NCBI RefSeq assembly: GCF_000308815.1
Contig: NZ_BAFX01000102.1
Coordinates: 1 to 55,602 of the forward strand
Source: Nocardia concava NBRC 100430
GTDB lineage: Bacteria; Actinomycetota; Actinomycetes; Mycobacteriales; Mycobacteriaceae
Length of the DNA stretch: 55,602 nucleotides
Direction of reading: 5' to 3'
Both the position numbers and the translations under genes were made by a program. The notes under the pieces are model-generated. The model searched no databases. It had not been told where the DNA came from and saw only the letters and a list, made by a program, of their open reading frames with translations. Every line of letters starts with the position of its first letter. The stretch's first letter is position 1. This document shows, piece after piece, positions 41,432-49,534 of the stretch.

Positions 41432-43069
41432 TTAGCTCGGCAGGGCCGCCGTGTGTTCGGATTTCACGGCGTCGAGTTTGTCGGGGTCCAGGCCGAGGCG
41501 GGACAGGATGGTGGGGGCCACCTGGGTGGTCGAGACCTGGTCGGGGACATCGTGCTTGGAGATGAAGGAACCGGCGATCAGCAAGGCGACGTGGCGGTCG
41601 TCGGGGCTGGTGCCGCCGTGCTCGGCGATCTTCGACTTGCCGGCGGTGAAGACGGTGCCGTTGGTGCCCGCGAACAGGTCGGGCACGCGCGGGTCGTCGG
41701 TGGTCGCGCCGAAGTACTTGGCGGCGTCGGCGCCCGCGTAGACCTGGTTCTGGTCCACGCCCGACGCGGTGAACGGCTTAGGGTTGCCGTTGATGTCGGT
41801 GCCGGTTCCGTTGAACTCCAGCACCTTTCGCTTGGCGAAGGCGGTGGCCTCCGGGGAGCGGTCGGTGAGCCACCACAGCAGGGCGGCGTCGTCGAGGGAG
41901 TGCGCGATGAGCTTCGGGGTCTCGGGATGGGTTGCGGCCCAATCCTTGTTCACCGCGTCGATGAGCGGCTTGTCGTCGACCCGGGTCAGGGCGTCGGGCT
42001 TGATCGGCGACTGGCCGTGCTTGGCGGTCAGCACGATCGTGGTCTTGTCGGTCAGGCCCGCCTTGTCCAGCGCGCCGACGAAACGTCCCAGCTGCTGGTC
42101 CACGAAGTCCAGCGAAGCGCTCAGTGCCGCACCGGGTTTGCCGTCGGCGGTGTAGCCCTTGCTCGCGGGCAGCTTCTGGGTGACCGACACGGCCTGGAAG
42201 TTCATGCCGAACAGCGCGGGCACCGCGGCCGACTTGGTGCCGGAGTGGTCCTTGCCGCCGATCTCGTTGACGATGGCGTCGGCCTTGTAGGTGTCGTACT
42301 GCTTGACGGCGTCGAGATCCTTGGTCCAGGCCGCGCCCTTGGGCGACTTACTGTCGATCTCGGGGGTGAACAGGTCGTCGACCGAGCGGCCGCCCTTGCC
42401 GTTCACGATCTGGTAGGCCGGATGCTTGTCCGACCACGCGGTGCGCTGACCGGCGGCGTGCACCACCGAGAAGACGGTGTTCACCTTCAGGTAGTCCGAC
42501 GGCGAAATCGGCTTGCAGGTGGCCGGATCGACCGGCAGCTTCGACTCGTCCAGCACGGCCGACGGGTCATCGGTCATGGCCAGGATGCCGCCCGGCAGGC
42601 CGGACAGGCCCTGGCCGCCGTCGAGGTCGTCGGTCTTCTTGTCGATCTCCTCGGTCAGCGGGACCTGCGCGCCCTTCTTGGCGGTGGCGCAGTCCTTGGT
42701 CTCCTCGGGGAGCAGATCGCGGGCCCAGGTGTCGTCGTAGTAGACGCCGGTGGTCTTGGGGCTGCCGCCGGTGAGCAGCGCCATCAGGCCCGGAAAGGAG
42801 TCGGCCGGGGCCGGGGACTGCGCGTTGGTGTACTGCGCGCCGCGCGCGGCCAGCTTGGCCATGGCCGAATCCGGATGCGCCGCAACATAGTCGGCCAGAT
42901 CCGACTGATGCATGCCGTCGACCGACAACAGCAGCACATGCTGATCGTGCTTGGCCGAATCGCCACTGCTCCCGCAGCCGACGACCGCCAGCCCCACCAC
43001 CGCACACGCACCGGCCGCCGCCAGCCGATAGCCCGTCCTGCGCACCTGACTCAACTCCATTCCAAGCAT
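41432..43069 (-). CDS. Lipoprotein phosphodiesterase/nucleotide pyrophosphatase (alkaline phosphatase superfamily)
   Basis: Start ATG 43069 follows GAGG; the 545-residue protein has a lipoprotein signal with lipobox VVGC (LAAAGACAVVGLAVVGCGSS). The catalytic domain begins VLLLSVDGMHQSDL (metal Asp), with the nucleophile region PAPADSFPGLMALLTGG (the Ser/Thr of the alkaline-phosphatase fold). ADRxxx-like IVLTAKHGQSPIKPDALTR and SKIAEHGGTSPDDRHVALLIAG provide the remaining metal ligands. It probably hydrolyses extracellular nucleotides or phosphodiesters at the cell surface. A short leader upstream of the ATG is not conserved-looking. Confidence 0.88.
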   Translation of the reverse strand: MLGMELSQVRRTGYRLAAAGACAVVGLAVVGCGSSGDSAKHDQHVLLLSVDGMHQSDLADYVAAHPDSAMAKLAARGAQYTNAQSPAPADSFPGLMALLTGGSPKTTGVYYDDTWARDLLPEETKDCATAKKGAQVPLTEEIDKKTDDLDGGQGLSGLPGGILAMTDDPSAVLDESKLPVDPATCKPISPSDYLKVNTVFSVVHAAGQRTAWSDKHPAYQIVNGKGGRSVDDLFTPEIDSKSPKGAAWTKDLDAVKQYDTYKADAIVNEIGGKDHSGTKSAAVPALFGMNFQAVSVTQKLPASKGYTADGKPGAALSASLDFVDQQLGRFVGALDKAGLTDKTTIVLTAKHGQSPIKPDALTRVDDKPLIDAVNKDWAATHPETPKLIAHSLDDAALLWWLTDRSPEATAFAKRKVLEFNGTGTDINGNPKPFTASGVDQNQVYAGADAAKYFGATTDDPRVPDLFAGTNGTVFTAGKSKIAEHGGTSPDDRHVALLIAGSFISKHDVPDQVSTTQVAPTILSRLGLDPDKLDAVKSEHTAALPS

Positions 43070-43169
43070 CCGGCCCTCTGAAGGAGTGCCGAGATCCCGG
43101 AAAGGTTGGCGGTCGCGGGTAACGGCCACGCATCGACCCGGTGATGCGCGCGCGAACATTGGCTGCGAG

Positions 43170-44363
43170 TCAGCGCGTCAAACGCAAGGGCAGCGACTTG
43201 AGGCCATTGTTGAGGTTGGAACGGATGCGCCGGGCGTCGCCGATCTGCTCGATCTCCGCGAATCGGCCGAGCAGTTCCTCGAAGAACACGCGGCCCTCCA
43301 GGCGGGCCAGGTGCACGCCGAGGCAGAAATGCTGGGCGAGACCGAAGGACAAGTGGGGGTTGGGGTTTCGGCGGATATCGAAGCGCTGGGCGTCGGCGAA
43401 GACGTCCTCGTCGCGGTTCGCGGAGGTGTACCACATGGCCACCTTGTCGCCCGCCTTGATGGGGACGCCGCGGATCTCGGTGTCGGCGGTGGCGGTGCGG
43501 CGGAAGTAGTGGATCGGGTTGGCGACGCGCAGGATCTCTTCCACCGCACCGGGAATCAGCGCCGGGTTCGCACGCAGCGCGGCCAACTGGTCCGGATGCC
43601 GCAGCAGCAGTTGCAGACCCGAAGAGAGCATGGTCTTGGTGGTGTCGTTGCCCGCCGTGACCAGCTGGGTGAAAAAGCTGCCGAACTCCAGGTCCGACAT
43701 GGCTTTTCCGCCGAACTCCCCGGCCAGGATCAGCGAGGTGAGATCGGCCTTCGGCTCCTGCTCACGCCGCGCCATGGAGAACTGAATGGCGTAGATGGCC
43801 ATCTTGGTGAGCTCGGCCGTCACGTCGAAATCCCCGACCAGCTCCGGGTCCTGCTGGCTGGTGGACTGTTCGGCCCACTGCCGAATGCTCGGCCAATCCT
43901 GCTCCGGAATCCCGAACAGCCCGCCCACCACCTGACTGGGCAGCACCCCCGCCACCTCGTGCACGAATTCCACGTCGCCGTCGACGCTTTCGAGCAGCGC
44001 CCGGGTCAACTCCCGAATCCGCCCCTCCATCTCCCCGATCACCCGCGCCTTGAAATGCTCGGCCAGCGGCCTGCGGTACTCGGTGTGACGCGGCGGATCC
44101 ATCATCAACAGCATGTTCCGGGTCTGCTCGAGCCGTTCAGGCGGCTGATTCTCCAGGATCACGCCCTGCTGTTCGGCGGAGAACAACTGCGGATTGCGTG
44201 CCACGTGAGCCACATCGGCGTGCTTGAGTACCGCCCAATACCCCGGCTCCCCCGGCATCTCCTGCCAGTGCACGGGATCGGTGCGCCGCAATTCGGCGAG
44301 GATCTCGTGGATCGGCCCCGCCACGTAGAGATCGGGATCGTAGATGTCGGTCACCGCGCCCAC
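43170..44363 (-). CDS. Cytochrome P450
   Basis: This 397-residue soluble bacterial P450 has the I-helix AGNDTTKTMLSSGLQLLLRHPDQLAALRANP, the ExxR-containing VEEILRVANPIHYFRRTATADTEIRGVPI and the haem motif SFGLAQHFCLGVHLAR with proximal Cys347. The haem motif reads FGLAQHFCLG where FGxGxHxCxG is usual; the second Gly is Ala here, as in some CYP families. GTG 44363 follows GAGGTG by five bases; GTG 44354 is possible. No ferredoxin gene is adjacent. Substrate unknown. Confidence 0.95.
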   Translation of the reverse strand: MGAVTDIYDPDLYVAGPIHEILAELRRTDPVHWQEMPGEPGYWAVLKHADVAHVARNPQLFSAEQQGVILENQPPERLEQTRNMLLMMDPPRHTEYRRPLAEHFKARVIGEMEGRIRELTRALLESVDGDVEFVHEVAGVLPSQVVGGLFGIPEQDWPSIRQWAEQSTSQQDPELVGDFDVTAELTKMAIYAIQFSMARREQEPKADLTSLILAGEFGGKAMSDLEFGSFFTQLVTAGNDTTKTMLSSGLQLLLRHPDQLAALRANPALIPGAVEEILRVANPIHYFRRTATADTEIRGVPIKAGDKVAMWYTSANRDEDVFADAQRFDIRRNPNPHLSFGLAQHFCLGVHLARLEGRVFFEELLGRFAEIEQIGDARRIRSNLNNGLKSLPLRLTR

Positions 44364-44443
44364 GGTTCACCTCGGTATTCACTTGCGGGTCTGCGTCTTT
44401 CATTTTGGACGCTAATCGGGTAAGCGGCCCTTGAAAACCCGCT

Positions 44444-44480
44444 ACTGACAAACATCCCAGTCAGTGGACACGATGTCAGT
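44444..44480. promoter_or_regulatory. Dyad and direct-repeat site between P450 and HAD genes
   Basis: ACTGAC at 44444-44449 and GTCAGT at 44460-44465 form a 6-10-6 inverted repeat, and GTCAGT recurs at 44475-44480 (15 bp later). They lie in the 164-bp divergent region between the P450 gene and the HAD hydrolase gene. A dimeric repressor or activator is inferred; no regulator gene adjoins. Confidence 0.45.
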
Positions 44481-44527
44481 GAATTCGCGGGGACCCCCGT
44501 CCCCCGCGCGCAGGGTGATGAACCACC

Positions 44528-45196
44528 ATGGAGGCCATGCCGATTGCCGCGATCGTGTTCGACATGGACGGTGTGCTCATCGATACCGAGCCCATCTGGG
44601 AGGAGGTGCGGCGCGAGTACATCGCCGAACTGGACGGGCGGTGGCTGCCCGACACTCAGGATCGGTTCATGGGGATGAGCACCGCCGAATGGTCGGAGTA
44701 CACCAGTGAGGATCTGCTCGACGGTCGGCGCACGCCCGATGAGGTGGCCGAGGATGTGATCTCGCGCATGGCCGCTCGCTATGCCGAGCATCTGCCGCTC
44801 ATGCCCGATGCCGTGGACACCGTGCGCCGGTTGTCCGCGGACTACACACTGGGGCTCGCGAGTTCCTCGCCGCGGCGGCTCATCGACGTGGTGCTCGATC
44901 ACATGGGGGTCACCGAGCTGTTCGCGGCCACGGTCTCGACCGAGGAGGTGGAGCGCGGCAAGCCCGCGCCCGACGGCTATCTCGAGGCGGCCGCGCGGCT
45001 CGGCATCGATCCGGGACTGTGCGTGGCGATCGAGGATTCCAGCAATGGCCTGCGCGCCGCGCACGCCGCGGGCATGACGGTCATCGCCGTGCCGCATCCG
45101 AAGTACCCGCCCGCCGCGGATGCCATCGCGCTGGCGTCGGCCGTCGCCGAGAGCCTGAAGGACGTCACACCGGAGCTGGTGGCGGAATTCCGCTGA
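44528..45196 (+). CDS. HAD-superfamily hydrolase (beta-phosphoglucomutase-like)
   Basis: The 222-residue protein has the HAD motifs VFDMDGVLIDTEPIW (motif I with both aspartates), LASSSPRRL (motif II), GKPAPDGYLEAAARLGI (motif III lysine) and VAIEDSSNGLRAAHAAGM (motif IV). The GVLIDTEP and KPAPDG patterns place it with beta-phosphoglucomutase and phosphatase-like sugar-phosphate hydrolases. It is upstream of osmC in the same direction with a 69-bp gap. Substrate unknown. Confidence 0.92.
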   Translation: MEAMPIAAIVFDMDGVLIDTEPIWEEVRREYIAELDGRWLPDTQDRFMGMSTAEWSEYTSEDLLDGRRTPDEVAEDVISRMAARYAEHLPLMPDAVDTVRRLSADYTLGLASSSPRRLIDVVLDHMGVTELFAATVSTEEVERGKPAPDGYLEAAARLGIDPGLCVAIEDSSNGLRAAHAAGMTVIAVPHPKYPPAADAIALASAVAESLKDVTPELVAEFR

Positions 45197-45265
45197 CGGC
45201 CTCGACGTTCCGAACGAGCGGCAACCAGATGGTTGTCCCGGGTGACTCAATGGGAGGATCTTCCT

Positions 45266-45730
45266 ATGTCCGAACAGACCGCCGCACCGCAGACCGCTAC
45301 CGCAGACCCGGCCGCCGAGCCGGTCGAACTGTGGGCCGAACGCACCGGCACCCGCGCCTACACCGGCCGCAACAACCGCGGCGCCGAGGTGTCGATCGCG
45401 TCCGCGGGCGTGCCGGGCGCGTTCACCCCGGGTGAGCTGCTCAAGATCGCGCTCGCGGGCTGCACCGGGCTCAGCGCCGACTTCACCCTCTCGCGCCGCC
45501 TCGGCGACAGCTTCGACGCCACCGTGCGCGTCTCCGGCGACGCCGACCGCGAGAACGAGGTGTACCCGGAACTCACCGAGTCCTTCGAACTCGATCTCAG
45601 CGAACTCGAACCGGAAGCTCGCGAACGCCTGCTGGTCGCCGCGCAGCGCGCCGTCGACAAGGTGTGCACCGTCGGCCGCACCCTCAAGGCCGGGACCACC
45701 GTCAACCTGACCTTCCGAATCGACGAATGA
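45266..45730 (+). CDS. OsmC-family peroxiredoxin
   Basis: ATG 45266 follows GGGAGG by eight bases, giving 154 residues. The OsmC core has the two catalytic cysteines, in LLKIALAGCTGLSADFTL and in VDKVCTVGRTLKAG, and Glu/Arg partners in VYPELTESFELDL. OsmC proteins reduce organic hydroperoxides. The stop overlaps the acyP start (ATGA), and an OsmC-family gene also sits beside acyP in Mycobacterium (Rv2923c next to acyP). Confidence 0.93.
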   Translation: MSEQTAAPQTATADPAAEPVELWAERTGTRAYTGRNNRGAEVSIASAGVPGAFTPGELLKIALAGCTGLSADFTLSRRLGDSFDATVRVSGDADRENEVYPELTESFELDLSELEPEARERLLVAAQRAVDKVCTVGRTLKAGTTVNLTFRIDE

Positions 45731-46008
45731 GCTCGGAGACGGTTCGGCTCAGCGCCTGGGTGCACGGCTACGTCCAGGGTGTCGGGTTCCGCTGGTGGAC
45801 CCGATCGCGCGCCCTGGAGCTGGGCCTGACCGGCTACGCCCGCAATCATCGCGACGGCCGCGTACACGTCGTCGCCGAAGGACCCCGCGATCGCTGCGAA
45901 ACGCTCCTCGACCTGCTACGTTCCGGTACTACACCGGGCCGGGTAAACCTGGTGGTGGAAGACTGGAACACCGCCCAGGGCGGCATGTCAGGATTCGAAG
46001 AACGCTAG
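45727..46008 (+). CDS. acyP: Acylphosphatase
   Basis: The 93-residue protein has the acylphosphatase signature WVHGYVQGVGFRWWTRSRALELGLTGYARNHRDGRVHVVAEG, with the catalytic Arg in GFRWW and Asn in YARN. It hydrolyses carboxyl-phosphate bonds. The ATG overlaps the osmC stop by four bases, so both are translated together. In mycobacteria the gene adjoins smc on the same strand; here it is separated from smc by about 32 kb and inverted. Confidence 0.95.
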   Translation: MSSETVRLSAWVHGYVQGVGFRWWTRSRALELGLTGYARNHRDGRVHVVAEGPRDRCETLLDLLRSGTTPGRVNLVVEDWNTAQGGMSGFEER

Positions 46009-46035
46009 CGAGCGGCAAGCCCACGGAGTCGACCA

Positions 46036-47190
46036 ATGCCCAGTGACCGCCCCGGTGGCCCGGACAACACCCCGGACCGCAACTCCCCCGACCCTGCGCA
46101 CCCCTCCGAAACCCCCACTCCGCCAACCGATCCCGCCCAGCTGGTCTACGAGCACCATCCCCTCCCGCCATATCCGGAGGAGCTCGAGGCCGCGGCCGCG
46201 AGCGGTGGCAGCGAGCCCACGAGCAGTGATACCGAGCCTGCGAGCGGTGAGGCTGCGCCGCCCGCGAGCGGCAATGAGCCGACGGTGCGGTTCGAGGTCC
46301 CCGAGCCGGGCGGCCACCAGCCGACGCTGCCATTGCCGACCGAATCGGCCACCGGCGCGGGCACTTCCGGTGCGGGCGGGGCAGCGGACACTCCGGAGAG
46401 CCCGGGCGGCATCGACTGGGCTCCCTTCAGCGGTTCGGCGCCGAGCTACCCACCCCCGAACCCGAGCGCGTATCAACCCACGCTGCCGTTGCCGACCGAA
46501 TCGGGCGCTCTCGGCGAGCAGCCCGGGGTGGCGGGGGTCGAGCCGCCGTTCACCATGCCGGTGCCGTCGCTGGAGCCGGAGGCTCCGCCGGTGCCCGCGG
46601 TGCCGCCGCGGCGCGGGAGCATCGTCAATCAGGAGGCGGGGATCACGCAGCCGCGGCCGCCCACGGTGGCCGAGGCGCGGGCTCGGGAGAAGGCGCGCAA
46701 GCGGGCCGAGGAGCAGGCACAGGCCGAAGCGGAGGCCGCGGAGGCCAAGCAGCGCAAGAAGAAGCGCATCCTCATCGGCGGTGCGGCCGTGGTCGGCATC
46801 GCGGGTCTGGTCGGCGGCGGGTACCTGGTCGCCTCCGCGTGGAACGGGCCCGACGTGACCGCCACCTGCACCGTGGTCGCCAAGAAGGGCGAGGTCGTGC
46901 CCACCGGCAACGGGCAGACGGTGACCGCCACGCAGGACAATCAGGAGATCGTCGTCCCGGACAACTACTGCTCGGACGCGCAGAGTCACGGCAACAGCGG
47001 GATCAATCCCGGCTTCTTCTTCCTCGCCGGACACTCCTACCGCTACTACTACGGCGGCCCCAGCCAGACCATCGGGCACGCGCCGGTCGGCGGCACCACC
47101 GTGGCCCCGAAGGGCGCGACCATCAAGACCAAGAGCGGCAGCACGATTCAGCGCGGCGGGCTCGGCGCGCGGGTAGGTGGAGGTTCTTAG
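46036..47190 (+). CDS. Pro-rich single-pass membrane protein of a GSP-synthase-like/DUF350 operon
   Basis: This 384-residue protein has a long disordered N-terminal region rich in Pro, Glu, Ser and Gly (about residues 1-210) with two copies of QPTLPLPTES. A charged helical segment (VAEARAREKARKRAEEQAQAEAEAAEAKQRKKKR), one membrane helix (ILIGGAAVVGIAGLVGGGYLVA) and a roughly 120-residue extracytoplasmic domain follow. That domain has two cysteines (ATCTVVAKKGE, DNYCSDAQ) and a Tyr/Gly-rich stretch (AGHSYRYYYGGPSQTIGHAP), and somewhat resembles DUF1190-type proteins. The next gene starts on its stop codon (TAGTG). Function unknown. Confidence 0.8.
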   Translation: MPSDRPGGPDNTPDRNSPDPAHPSETPTPPTDPAQLVYEHHPLPPYPEELEAAAASGGSEPTSSDTEPASGEAAPPASGNEPTVRFEVPEPGGHQPTLPLPTESATGAGTSGAGGAADTPESPGGIDWAPFSGSAPSYPPPNPSAYQPTLPLPTESGALGEQPGVAGVEPPFTMPVPSLEPEAPPVPAVPPRRGSIVNQEAGITQPRPPTVAEARAREKARKRAEEQAQAEAEAAEAKQRKKKRILIGGAAVVGIAGLVGGGYLVASAWNGPDVTATCTVVAKKGEVVPTGNGQTVTATQDNQEIVVPDNYCSDAQSHGNSGINPGFFFLAGHSYRYYYGGPSQTIGHAPVGGTTVAPKGATIKTKSGSTIQRGGLGARVGGGS

Positions 47191-48353
47191 TGCGGCGAGT
47201 GCGCAGCACTCCGCGGCCGGGTTGGCAGCGGATCATCGAGGGGCAGGGTCTGGTTTTCGGGTCGCCGGGGCAGTACGGGAACGGTCAGCCCCGTCCCTAC
47301 TGGGACGAATCGGTGCACTACGAGTTCGATATGGACGAGATCCTGGCCATGGAGGCCCAGGTCGAGGTGCTGCACACCATGTGCCTGCACGCCGTCGAAC
47401 AGGTCGTGGTGACCGAGCGTTTCGCGGATTTCGGTCTGCCGCAATGGAGTTGGGAGCCGATCAAGAAGTCCTGGCACCGCTCCGACCCGCACATCTACGG
47501 CCGCTTCGACCTGCGCTACGACGGCCGCGCACCGGCGAAGCTGTTGGAGTACAACGCCGATACGCCCACCTCCCTGCTGGAGGCGGCAATCGTGCAGTGG
47601 CACTGGCTGACCGACACCCATCCGGACGACGACCAGTGGAACTCCTTGCACGAGAAGCTGGTCGAGCGCTGGGGCGAACTGCGCGACACGCTGCCGGGCT
47701 CGCAACTGCACTTCACCTGGTCGGGTTCGGACGCCTCCGGTGAGGACAATGTCACCACCGCCTATATGCAGGAGACCGCCGCCGAGGCCGGATTCGACAC
47801 CGTCGCCCTCCCCATCGAGGAAGTCGGATTCGATTCGGAGCTGGATCGTTTCGTCGATCTGGCCGAGGCCCCCATCGAGGCCATCTTCAAGCTGTACCCG
47901 TGGGAGTGGGCCCTCGACGACGACTTCGGCAAGCGCGTGGTCGGGTCGCTGCCGGAAACCATGTGGGTGGAACCGCTGTGGAAGACCCTGCTCTCCAACA
48001 AGGCCATCCTGGCCGTGCTGTGGGAGATGTATCCCGGCCACCCCAACCTGCTGCCCGCCTACCTCGACGACCCGCACGAGCTCACCGAGTACATCCGCAA
48101 GCCCAAACTGGGCCGCGAGGGTGCGAACATGACCATCGTCGGCGCGGGCCTGGAGACCGCCACCGGCGGCGTCTACGGCGAAGAGGGCTTCGTCTACCAA
48201 TTGCTCGACCCGCTGCCCGAATTCGACGGCATGCGGCCGGTGCTGGGTGCTTGGATCGTGGGCGACACCTCCGCGGGACTGGGCATCCGGGAAACCGTCG
48301 GCCTCATCACCGACGACACCTCGACGTTCGTCCCGCACCGCATACCGCAATGA
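47190..48353 (+). CDS. Glutathionylspermidine-synthase-like ATP-grasp enzyme (YjfC family)
   Basis: GTG 47190 overlaps the previous stop by one base, with GGAGG six bases upstream; the product is 387 residues. It has the preATP-grasp/ATP-grasp layout of the GSP_synth family: YWDESVHYEFDMDEILAME, GRFDLRYDGRAPAKLLEYNADTPTSLLEAAIVQW, MWVEPLWKTLLSNKAILAVLWEMYPGHPNLLPAY, YIRKPKLGREGANMTIVGAG and GYI-like GAWIVGDTSAGLGIRET. E. coli YjfC and glutathionylspermidine synthetase are relatives. The enzyme is expected to form an amide between a carboxylate and an amine; the substrates are unknown, and no amidase domain is fused. Confidence 0.92.
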   Translation: MRRVRSTPRPGWQRIIEGQGLVFGSPGQYGNGQPRPYWDESVHYEFDMDEILAMEAQVEVLHTMCLHAVEQVVVTERFADFGLPQWSWEPIKKSWHRSDPHIYGRFDLRYDGRAPAKLLEYNADTPTSLLEAAIVQWHWLTDTHPDDDQWNSLHEKLVERWGELRDTLPGSQLHFTWSGSDASGEDNVTTAYMQETAAEAGFDTVALPIEEVGFDSELDRFVDLAEAPIEAIFKLYPWEWALDDDFGKRVVGSLPETMWVEPLWKTLLSNKAILAVLWEMYPGHPNLLPAYLDDPHELTEYIRKPKLGREGANMTIVGAGLETATGGVYGEEGFVYQLLDPLPEFDGMRPVLGAWIVGDTSAGLGIRETVGLITDDTSTFVPHRIPQ

Positions 48354-48384
48354 CCACCCACACGACTCCCACGGAGGATCACCG

Positions 48385-48837
48385 ATGATCACCACTCTCG
48401 CTCTGGAGGCGGGGTACTGGAACTCGCTCGGCCGCGGCGTGGGCGCGATCGTGCTCTACGCGCTGCTCGGCCTGGCGCTCATGCTCATCGGCTTCCAGGC
48501 CGTGGACTGGACGACACCCGGCAGCCTGCGCGCCATGGTGGCCCGCGGGCTGCCGAACGCCATCATCGTCAGCGCGGCGGCCATCGTCAGCATGGCGTTC
48601 ATCGTGGTGCTGGCCATCTTCGCGCAGGCGGGCAAGCTCTCCGAGGGCCTGATCGCCGCCACCGTCTACGGCCTGGTCGGCATCGTGGCCCAGGTGATCG
48701 CCGTGCGCGTGCTGGAATTCGTGCTCGGCATCGACATCGGCGCGGTGCTGAAGAATCCGGAATTCAGCACCGAGGCCGTCGTCGTCTCCGCCGCCCACGT
48801 CGCCATCGGCCTGGTGGTGGCGGTCGCGATCCTCTAG
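48385..48837 (+). CDS. DUF350 membrane protein (YjfL family)
   Basis: ATG 48385 with GGAGG seven bases upstream. The 150-residue protein consists of four hydrophobic helices (GAIVLYALLGLALMLIGF; AIIVSAAAIVSMAFIVVLAIF; GLIAATVYGLVGIVAQVIAV; VVVSAAHVAIGLVVAVAIL), the DUF350 arrangement. DUF350 genes repeatedly sit next to GSP-synthase-like genes, including yjfL and yjfC in E. coli. Its end overlaps the convergent DHFR-like gene by 4 bp. Confidence 0.92.
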   Translation: MITTLALEAGYWNSLGRGVGAIVLYALLGLALMLIGFQAVDWTTPGSLRAMVARGLPNAIIVSAAAIVSMAFIVVLAIFAQAGKLSEGLIAATVYGLVGIVAQVIAVRVLEFVLGIDIGAVLKNPEFSTEAVVVSAAHVAIGLVVAVAIL

Positions 48838-49415
48838 CGGACGCGGCCGTATTTGATGAAGGCCACGCCGTCCTCGAAGACGCGACTGGTGATGACCCGG
48901 AACTTGGACGGTTCCGGGAGCCGCGAGCCGGTGCCGAAGAGCGGGCGGCCGTGCCCGAGGACGATCGGGTAGAGCTTCAGGAAGACCTGATCGATCTCGG
49001 GCATCAGGGACTGGGCGAGTTCGCCGCCGCCGCAGAGCCAGATGCCGAGGCCCTTCTCGCGCTTGAGTTCTCGCACCCGCTCGAGCGGATTCTCCGAGAT
49101 CAATTCCACATCCGGGGCCGGGTGCTCCGGCAGTGTGGTCGAGACCACGAACTGCCGCAGGTGCGCATACGGGCTGGAGGTGCCGGTGCGGACGCCGAAG
49201 TCGTGGGTCTTGCGGCCCATGATGACGGTGTCGAAGTTCCGGCAGGGTTTGTCGACGCCCAACACCTGACGCACCTTGGTCGGGAGGGTCTCGGGATACT
49301 GCGCGATGATCGCTGGCCCGTGGTCACCCCCGACCGGGAAGAAGTCGACCGAGCCCGCATCGGTGGCGATGAATCCGTCGATGGTGGCCGCGACGTAGTA
49401 AGTCAGTTTGCGCAT
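48834..49415 (-). CDS. Dihydrofolate reductase/RibD C-terminal-like protein
   Basis: ATG 49415 follows GGAGG by six bases; the 193-residue protein starts MRKLTYYVAATIDGFIATDAG. It has VIMGRKTHDFG and GIWLCGGGELAQSLMPEIDQVFLKLYPIVLGHGRPLF, typical of the RibD_C/DHFR-like domain. The family includes real reductases and many uncharacterised actinobacterial members; there is no evidence for a folate role. It overlaps the DUF350 gene end in convergent orientation. Confidence 0.9.
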   Translation of the reverse strand: MRKLTYYVAATIDGFIATDAGSVDFFPVGGDHGPAIIAQYPETLPTKVRQVLGVDKPCRNFDTVIMGRKTHDFGVRTGTSSPYAHLRQFVVSTTLPEHPAPDVELISENPLERVRELKREKGLGIWLCGGGELAQSLMPEIDQVFLKLYPIVLGHGRPLFGTGSRLPEPSKFRVITSRVFEDGVAFIKYGRVR

Positions 49416-49534
49416 CAATTTCCTCCGGTCGGCACAACTGCATGCCGCTAATGAAAAAGGTAGCGCTTCATCGGCATCGGTAGGGAGGTTAGGCCACCGT
49501 CACCCCGGCCGACCGGGAAGAAAACCTGCTGGTC

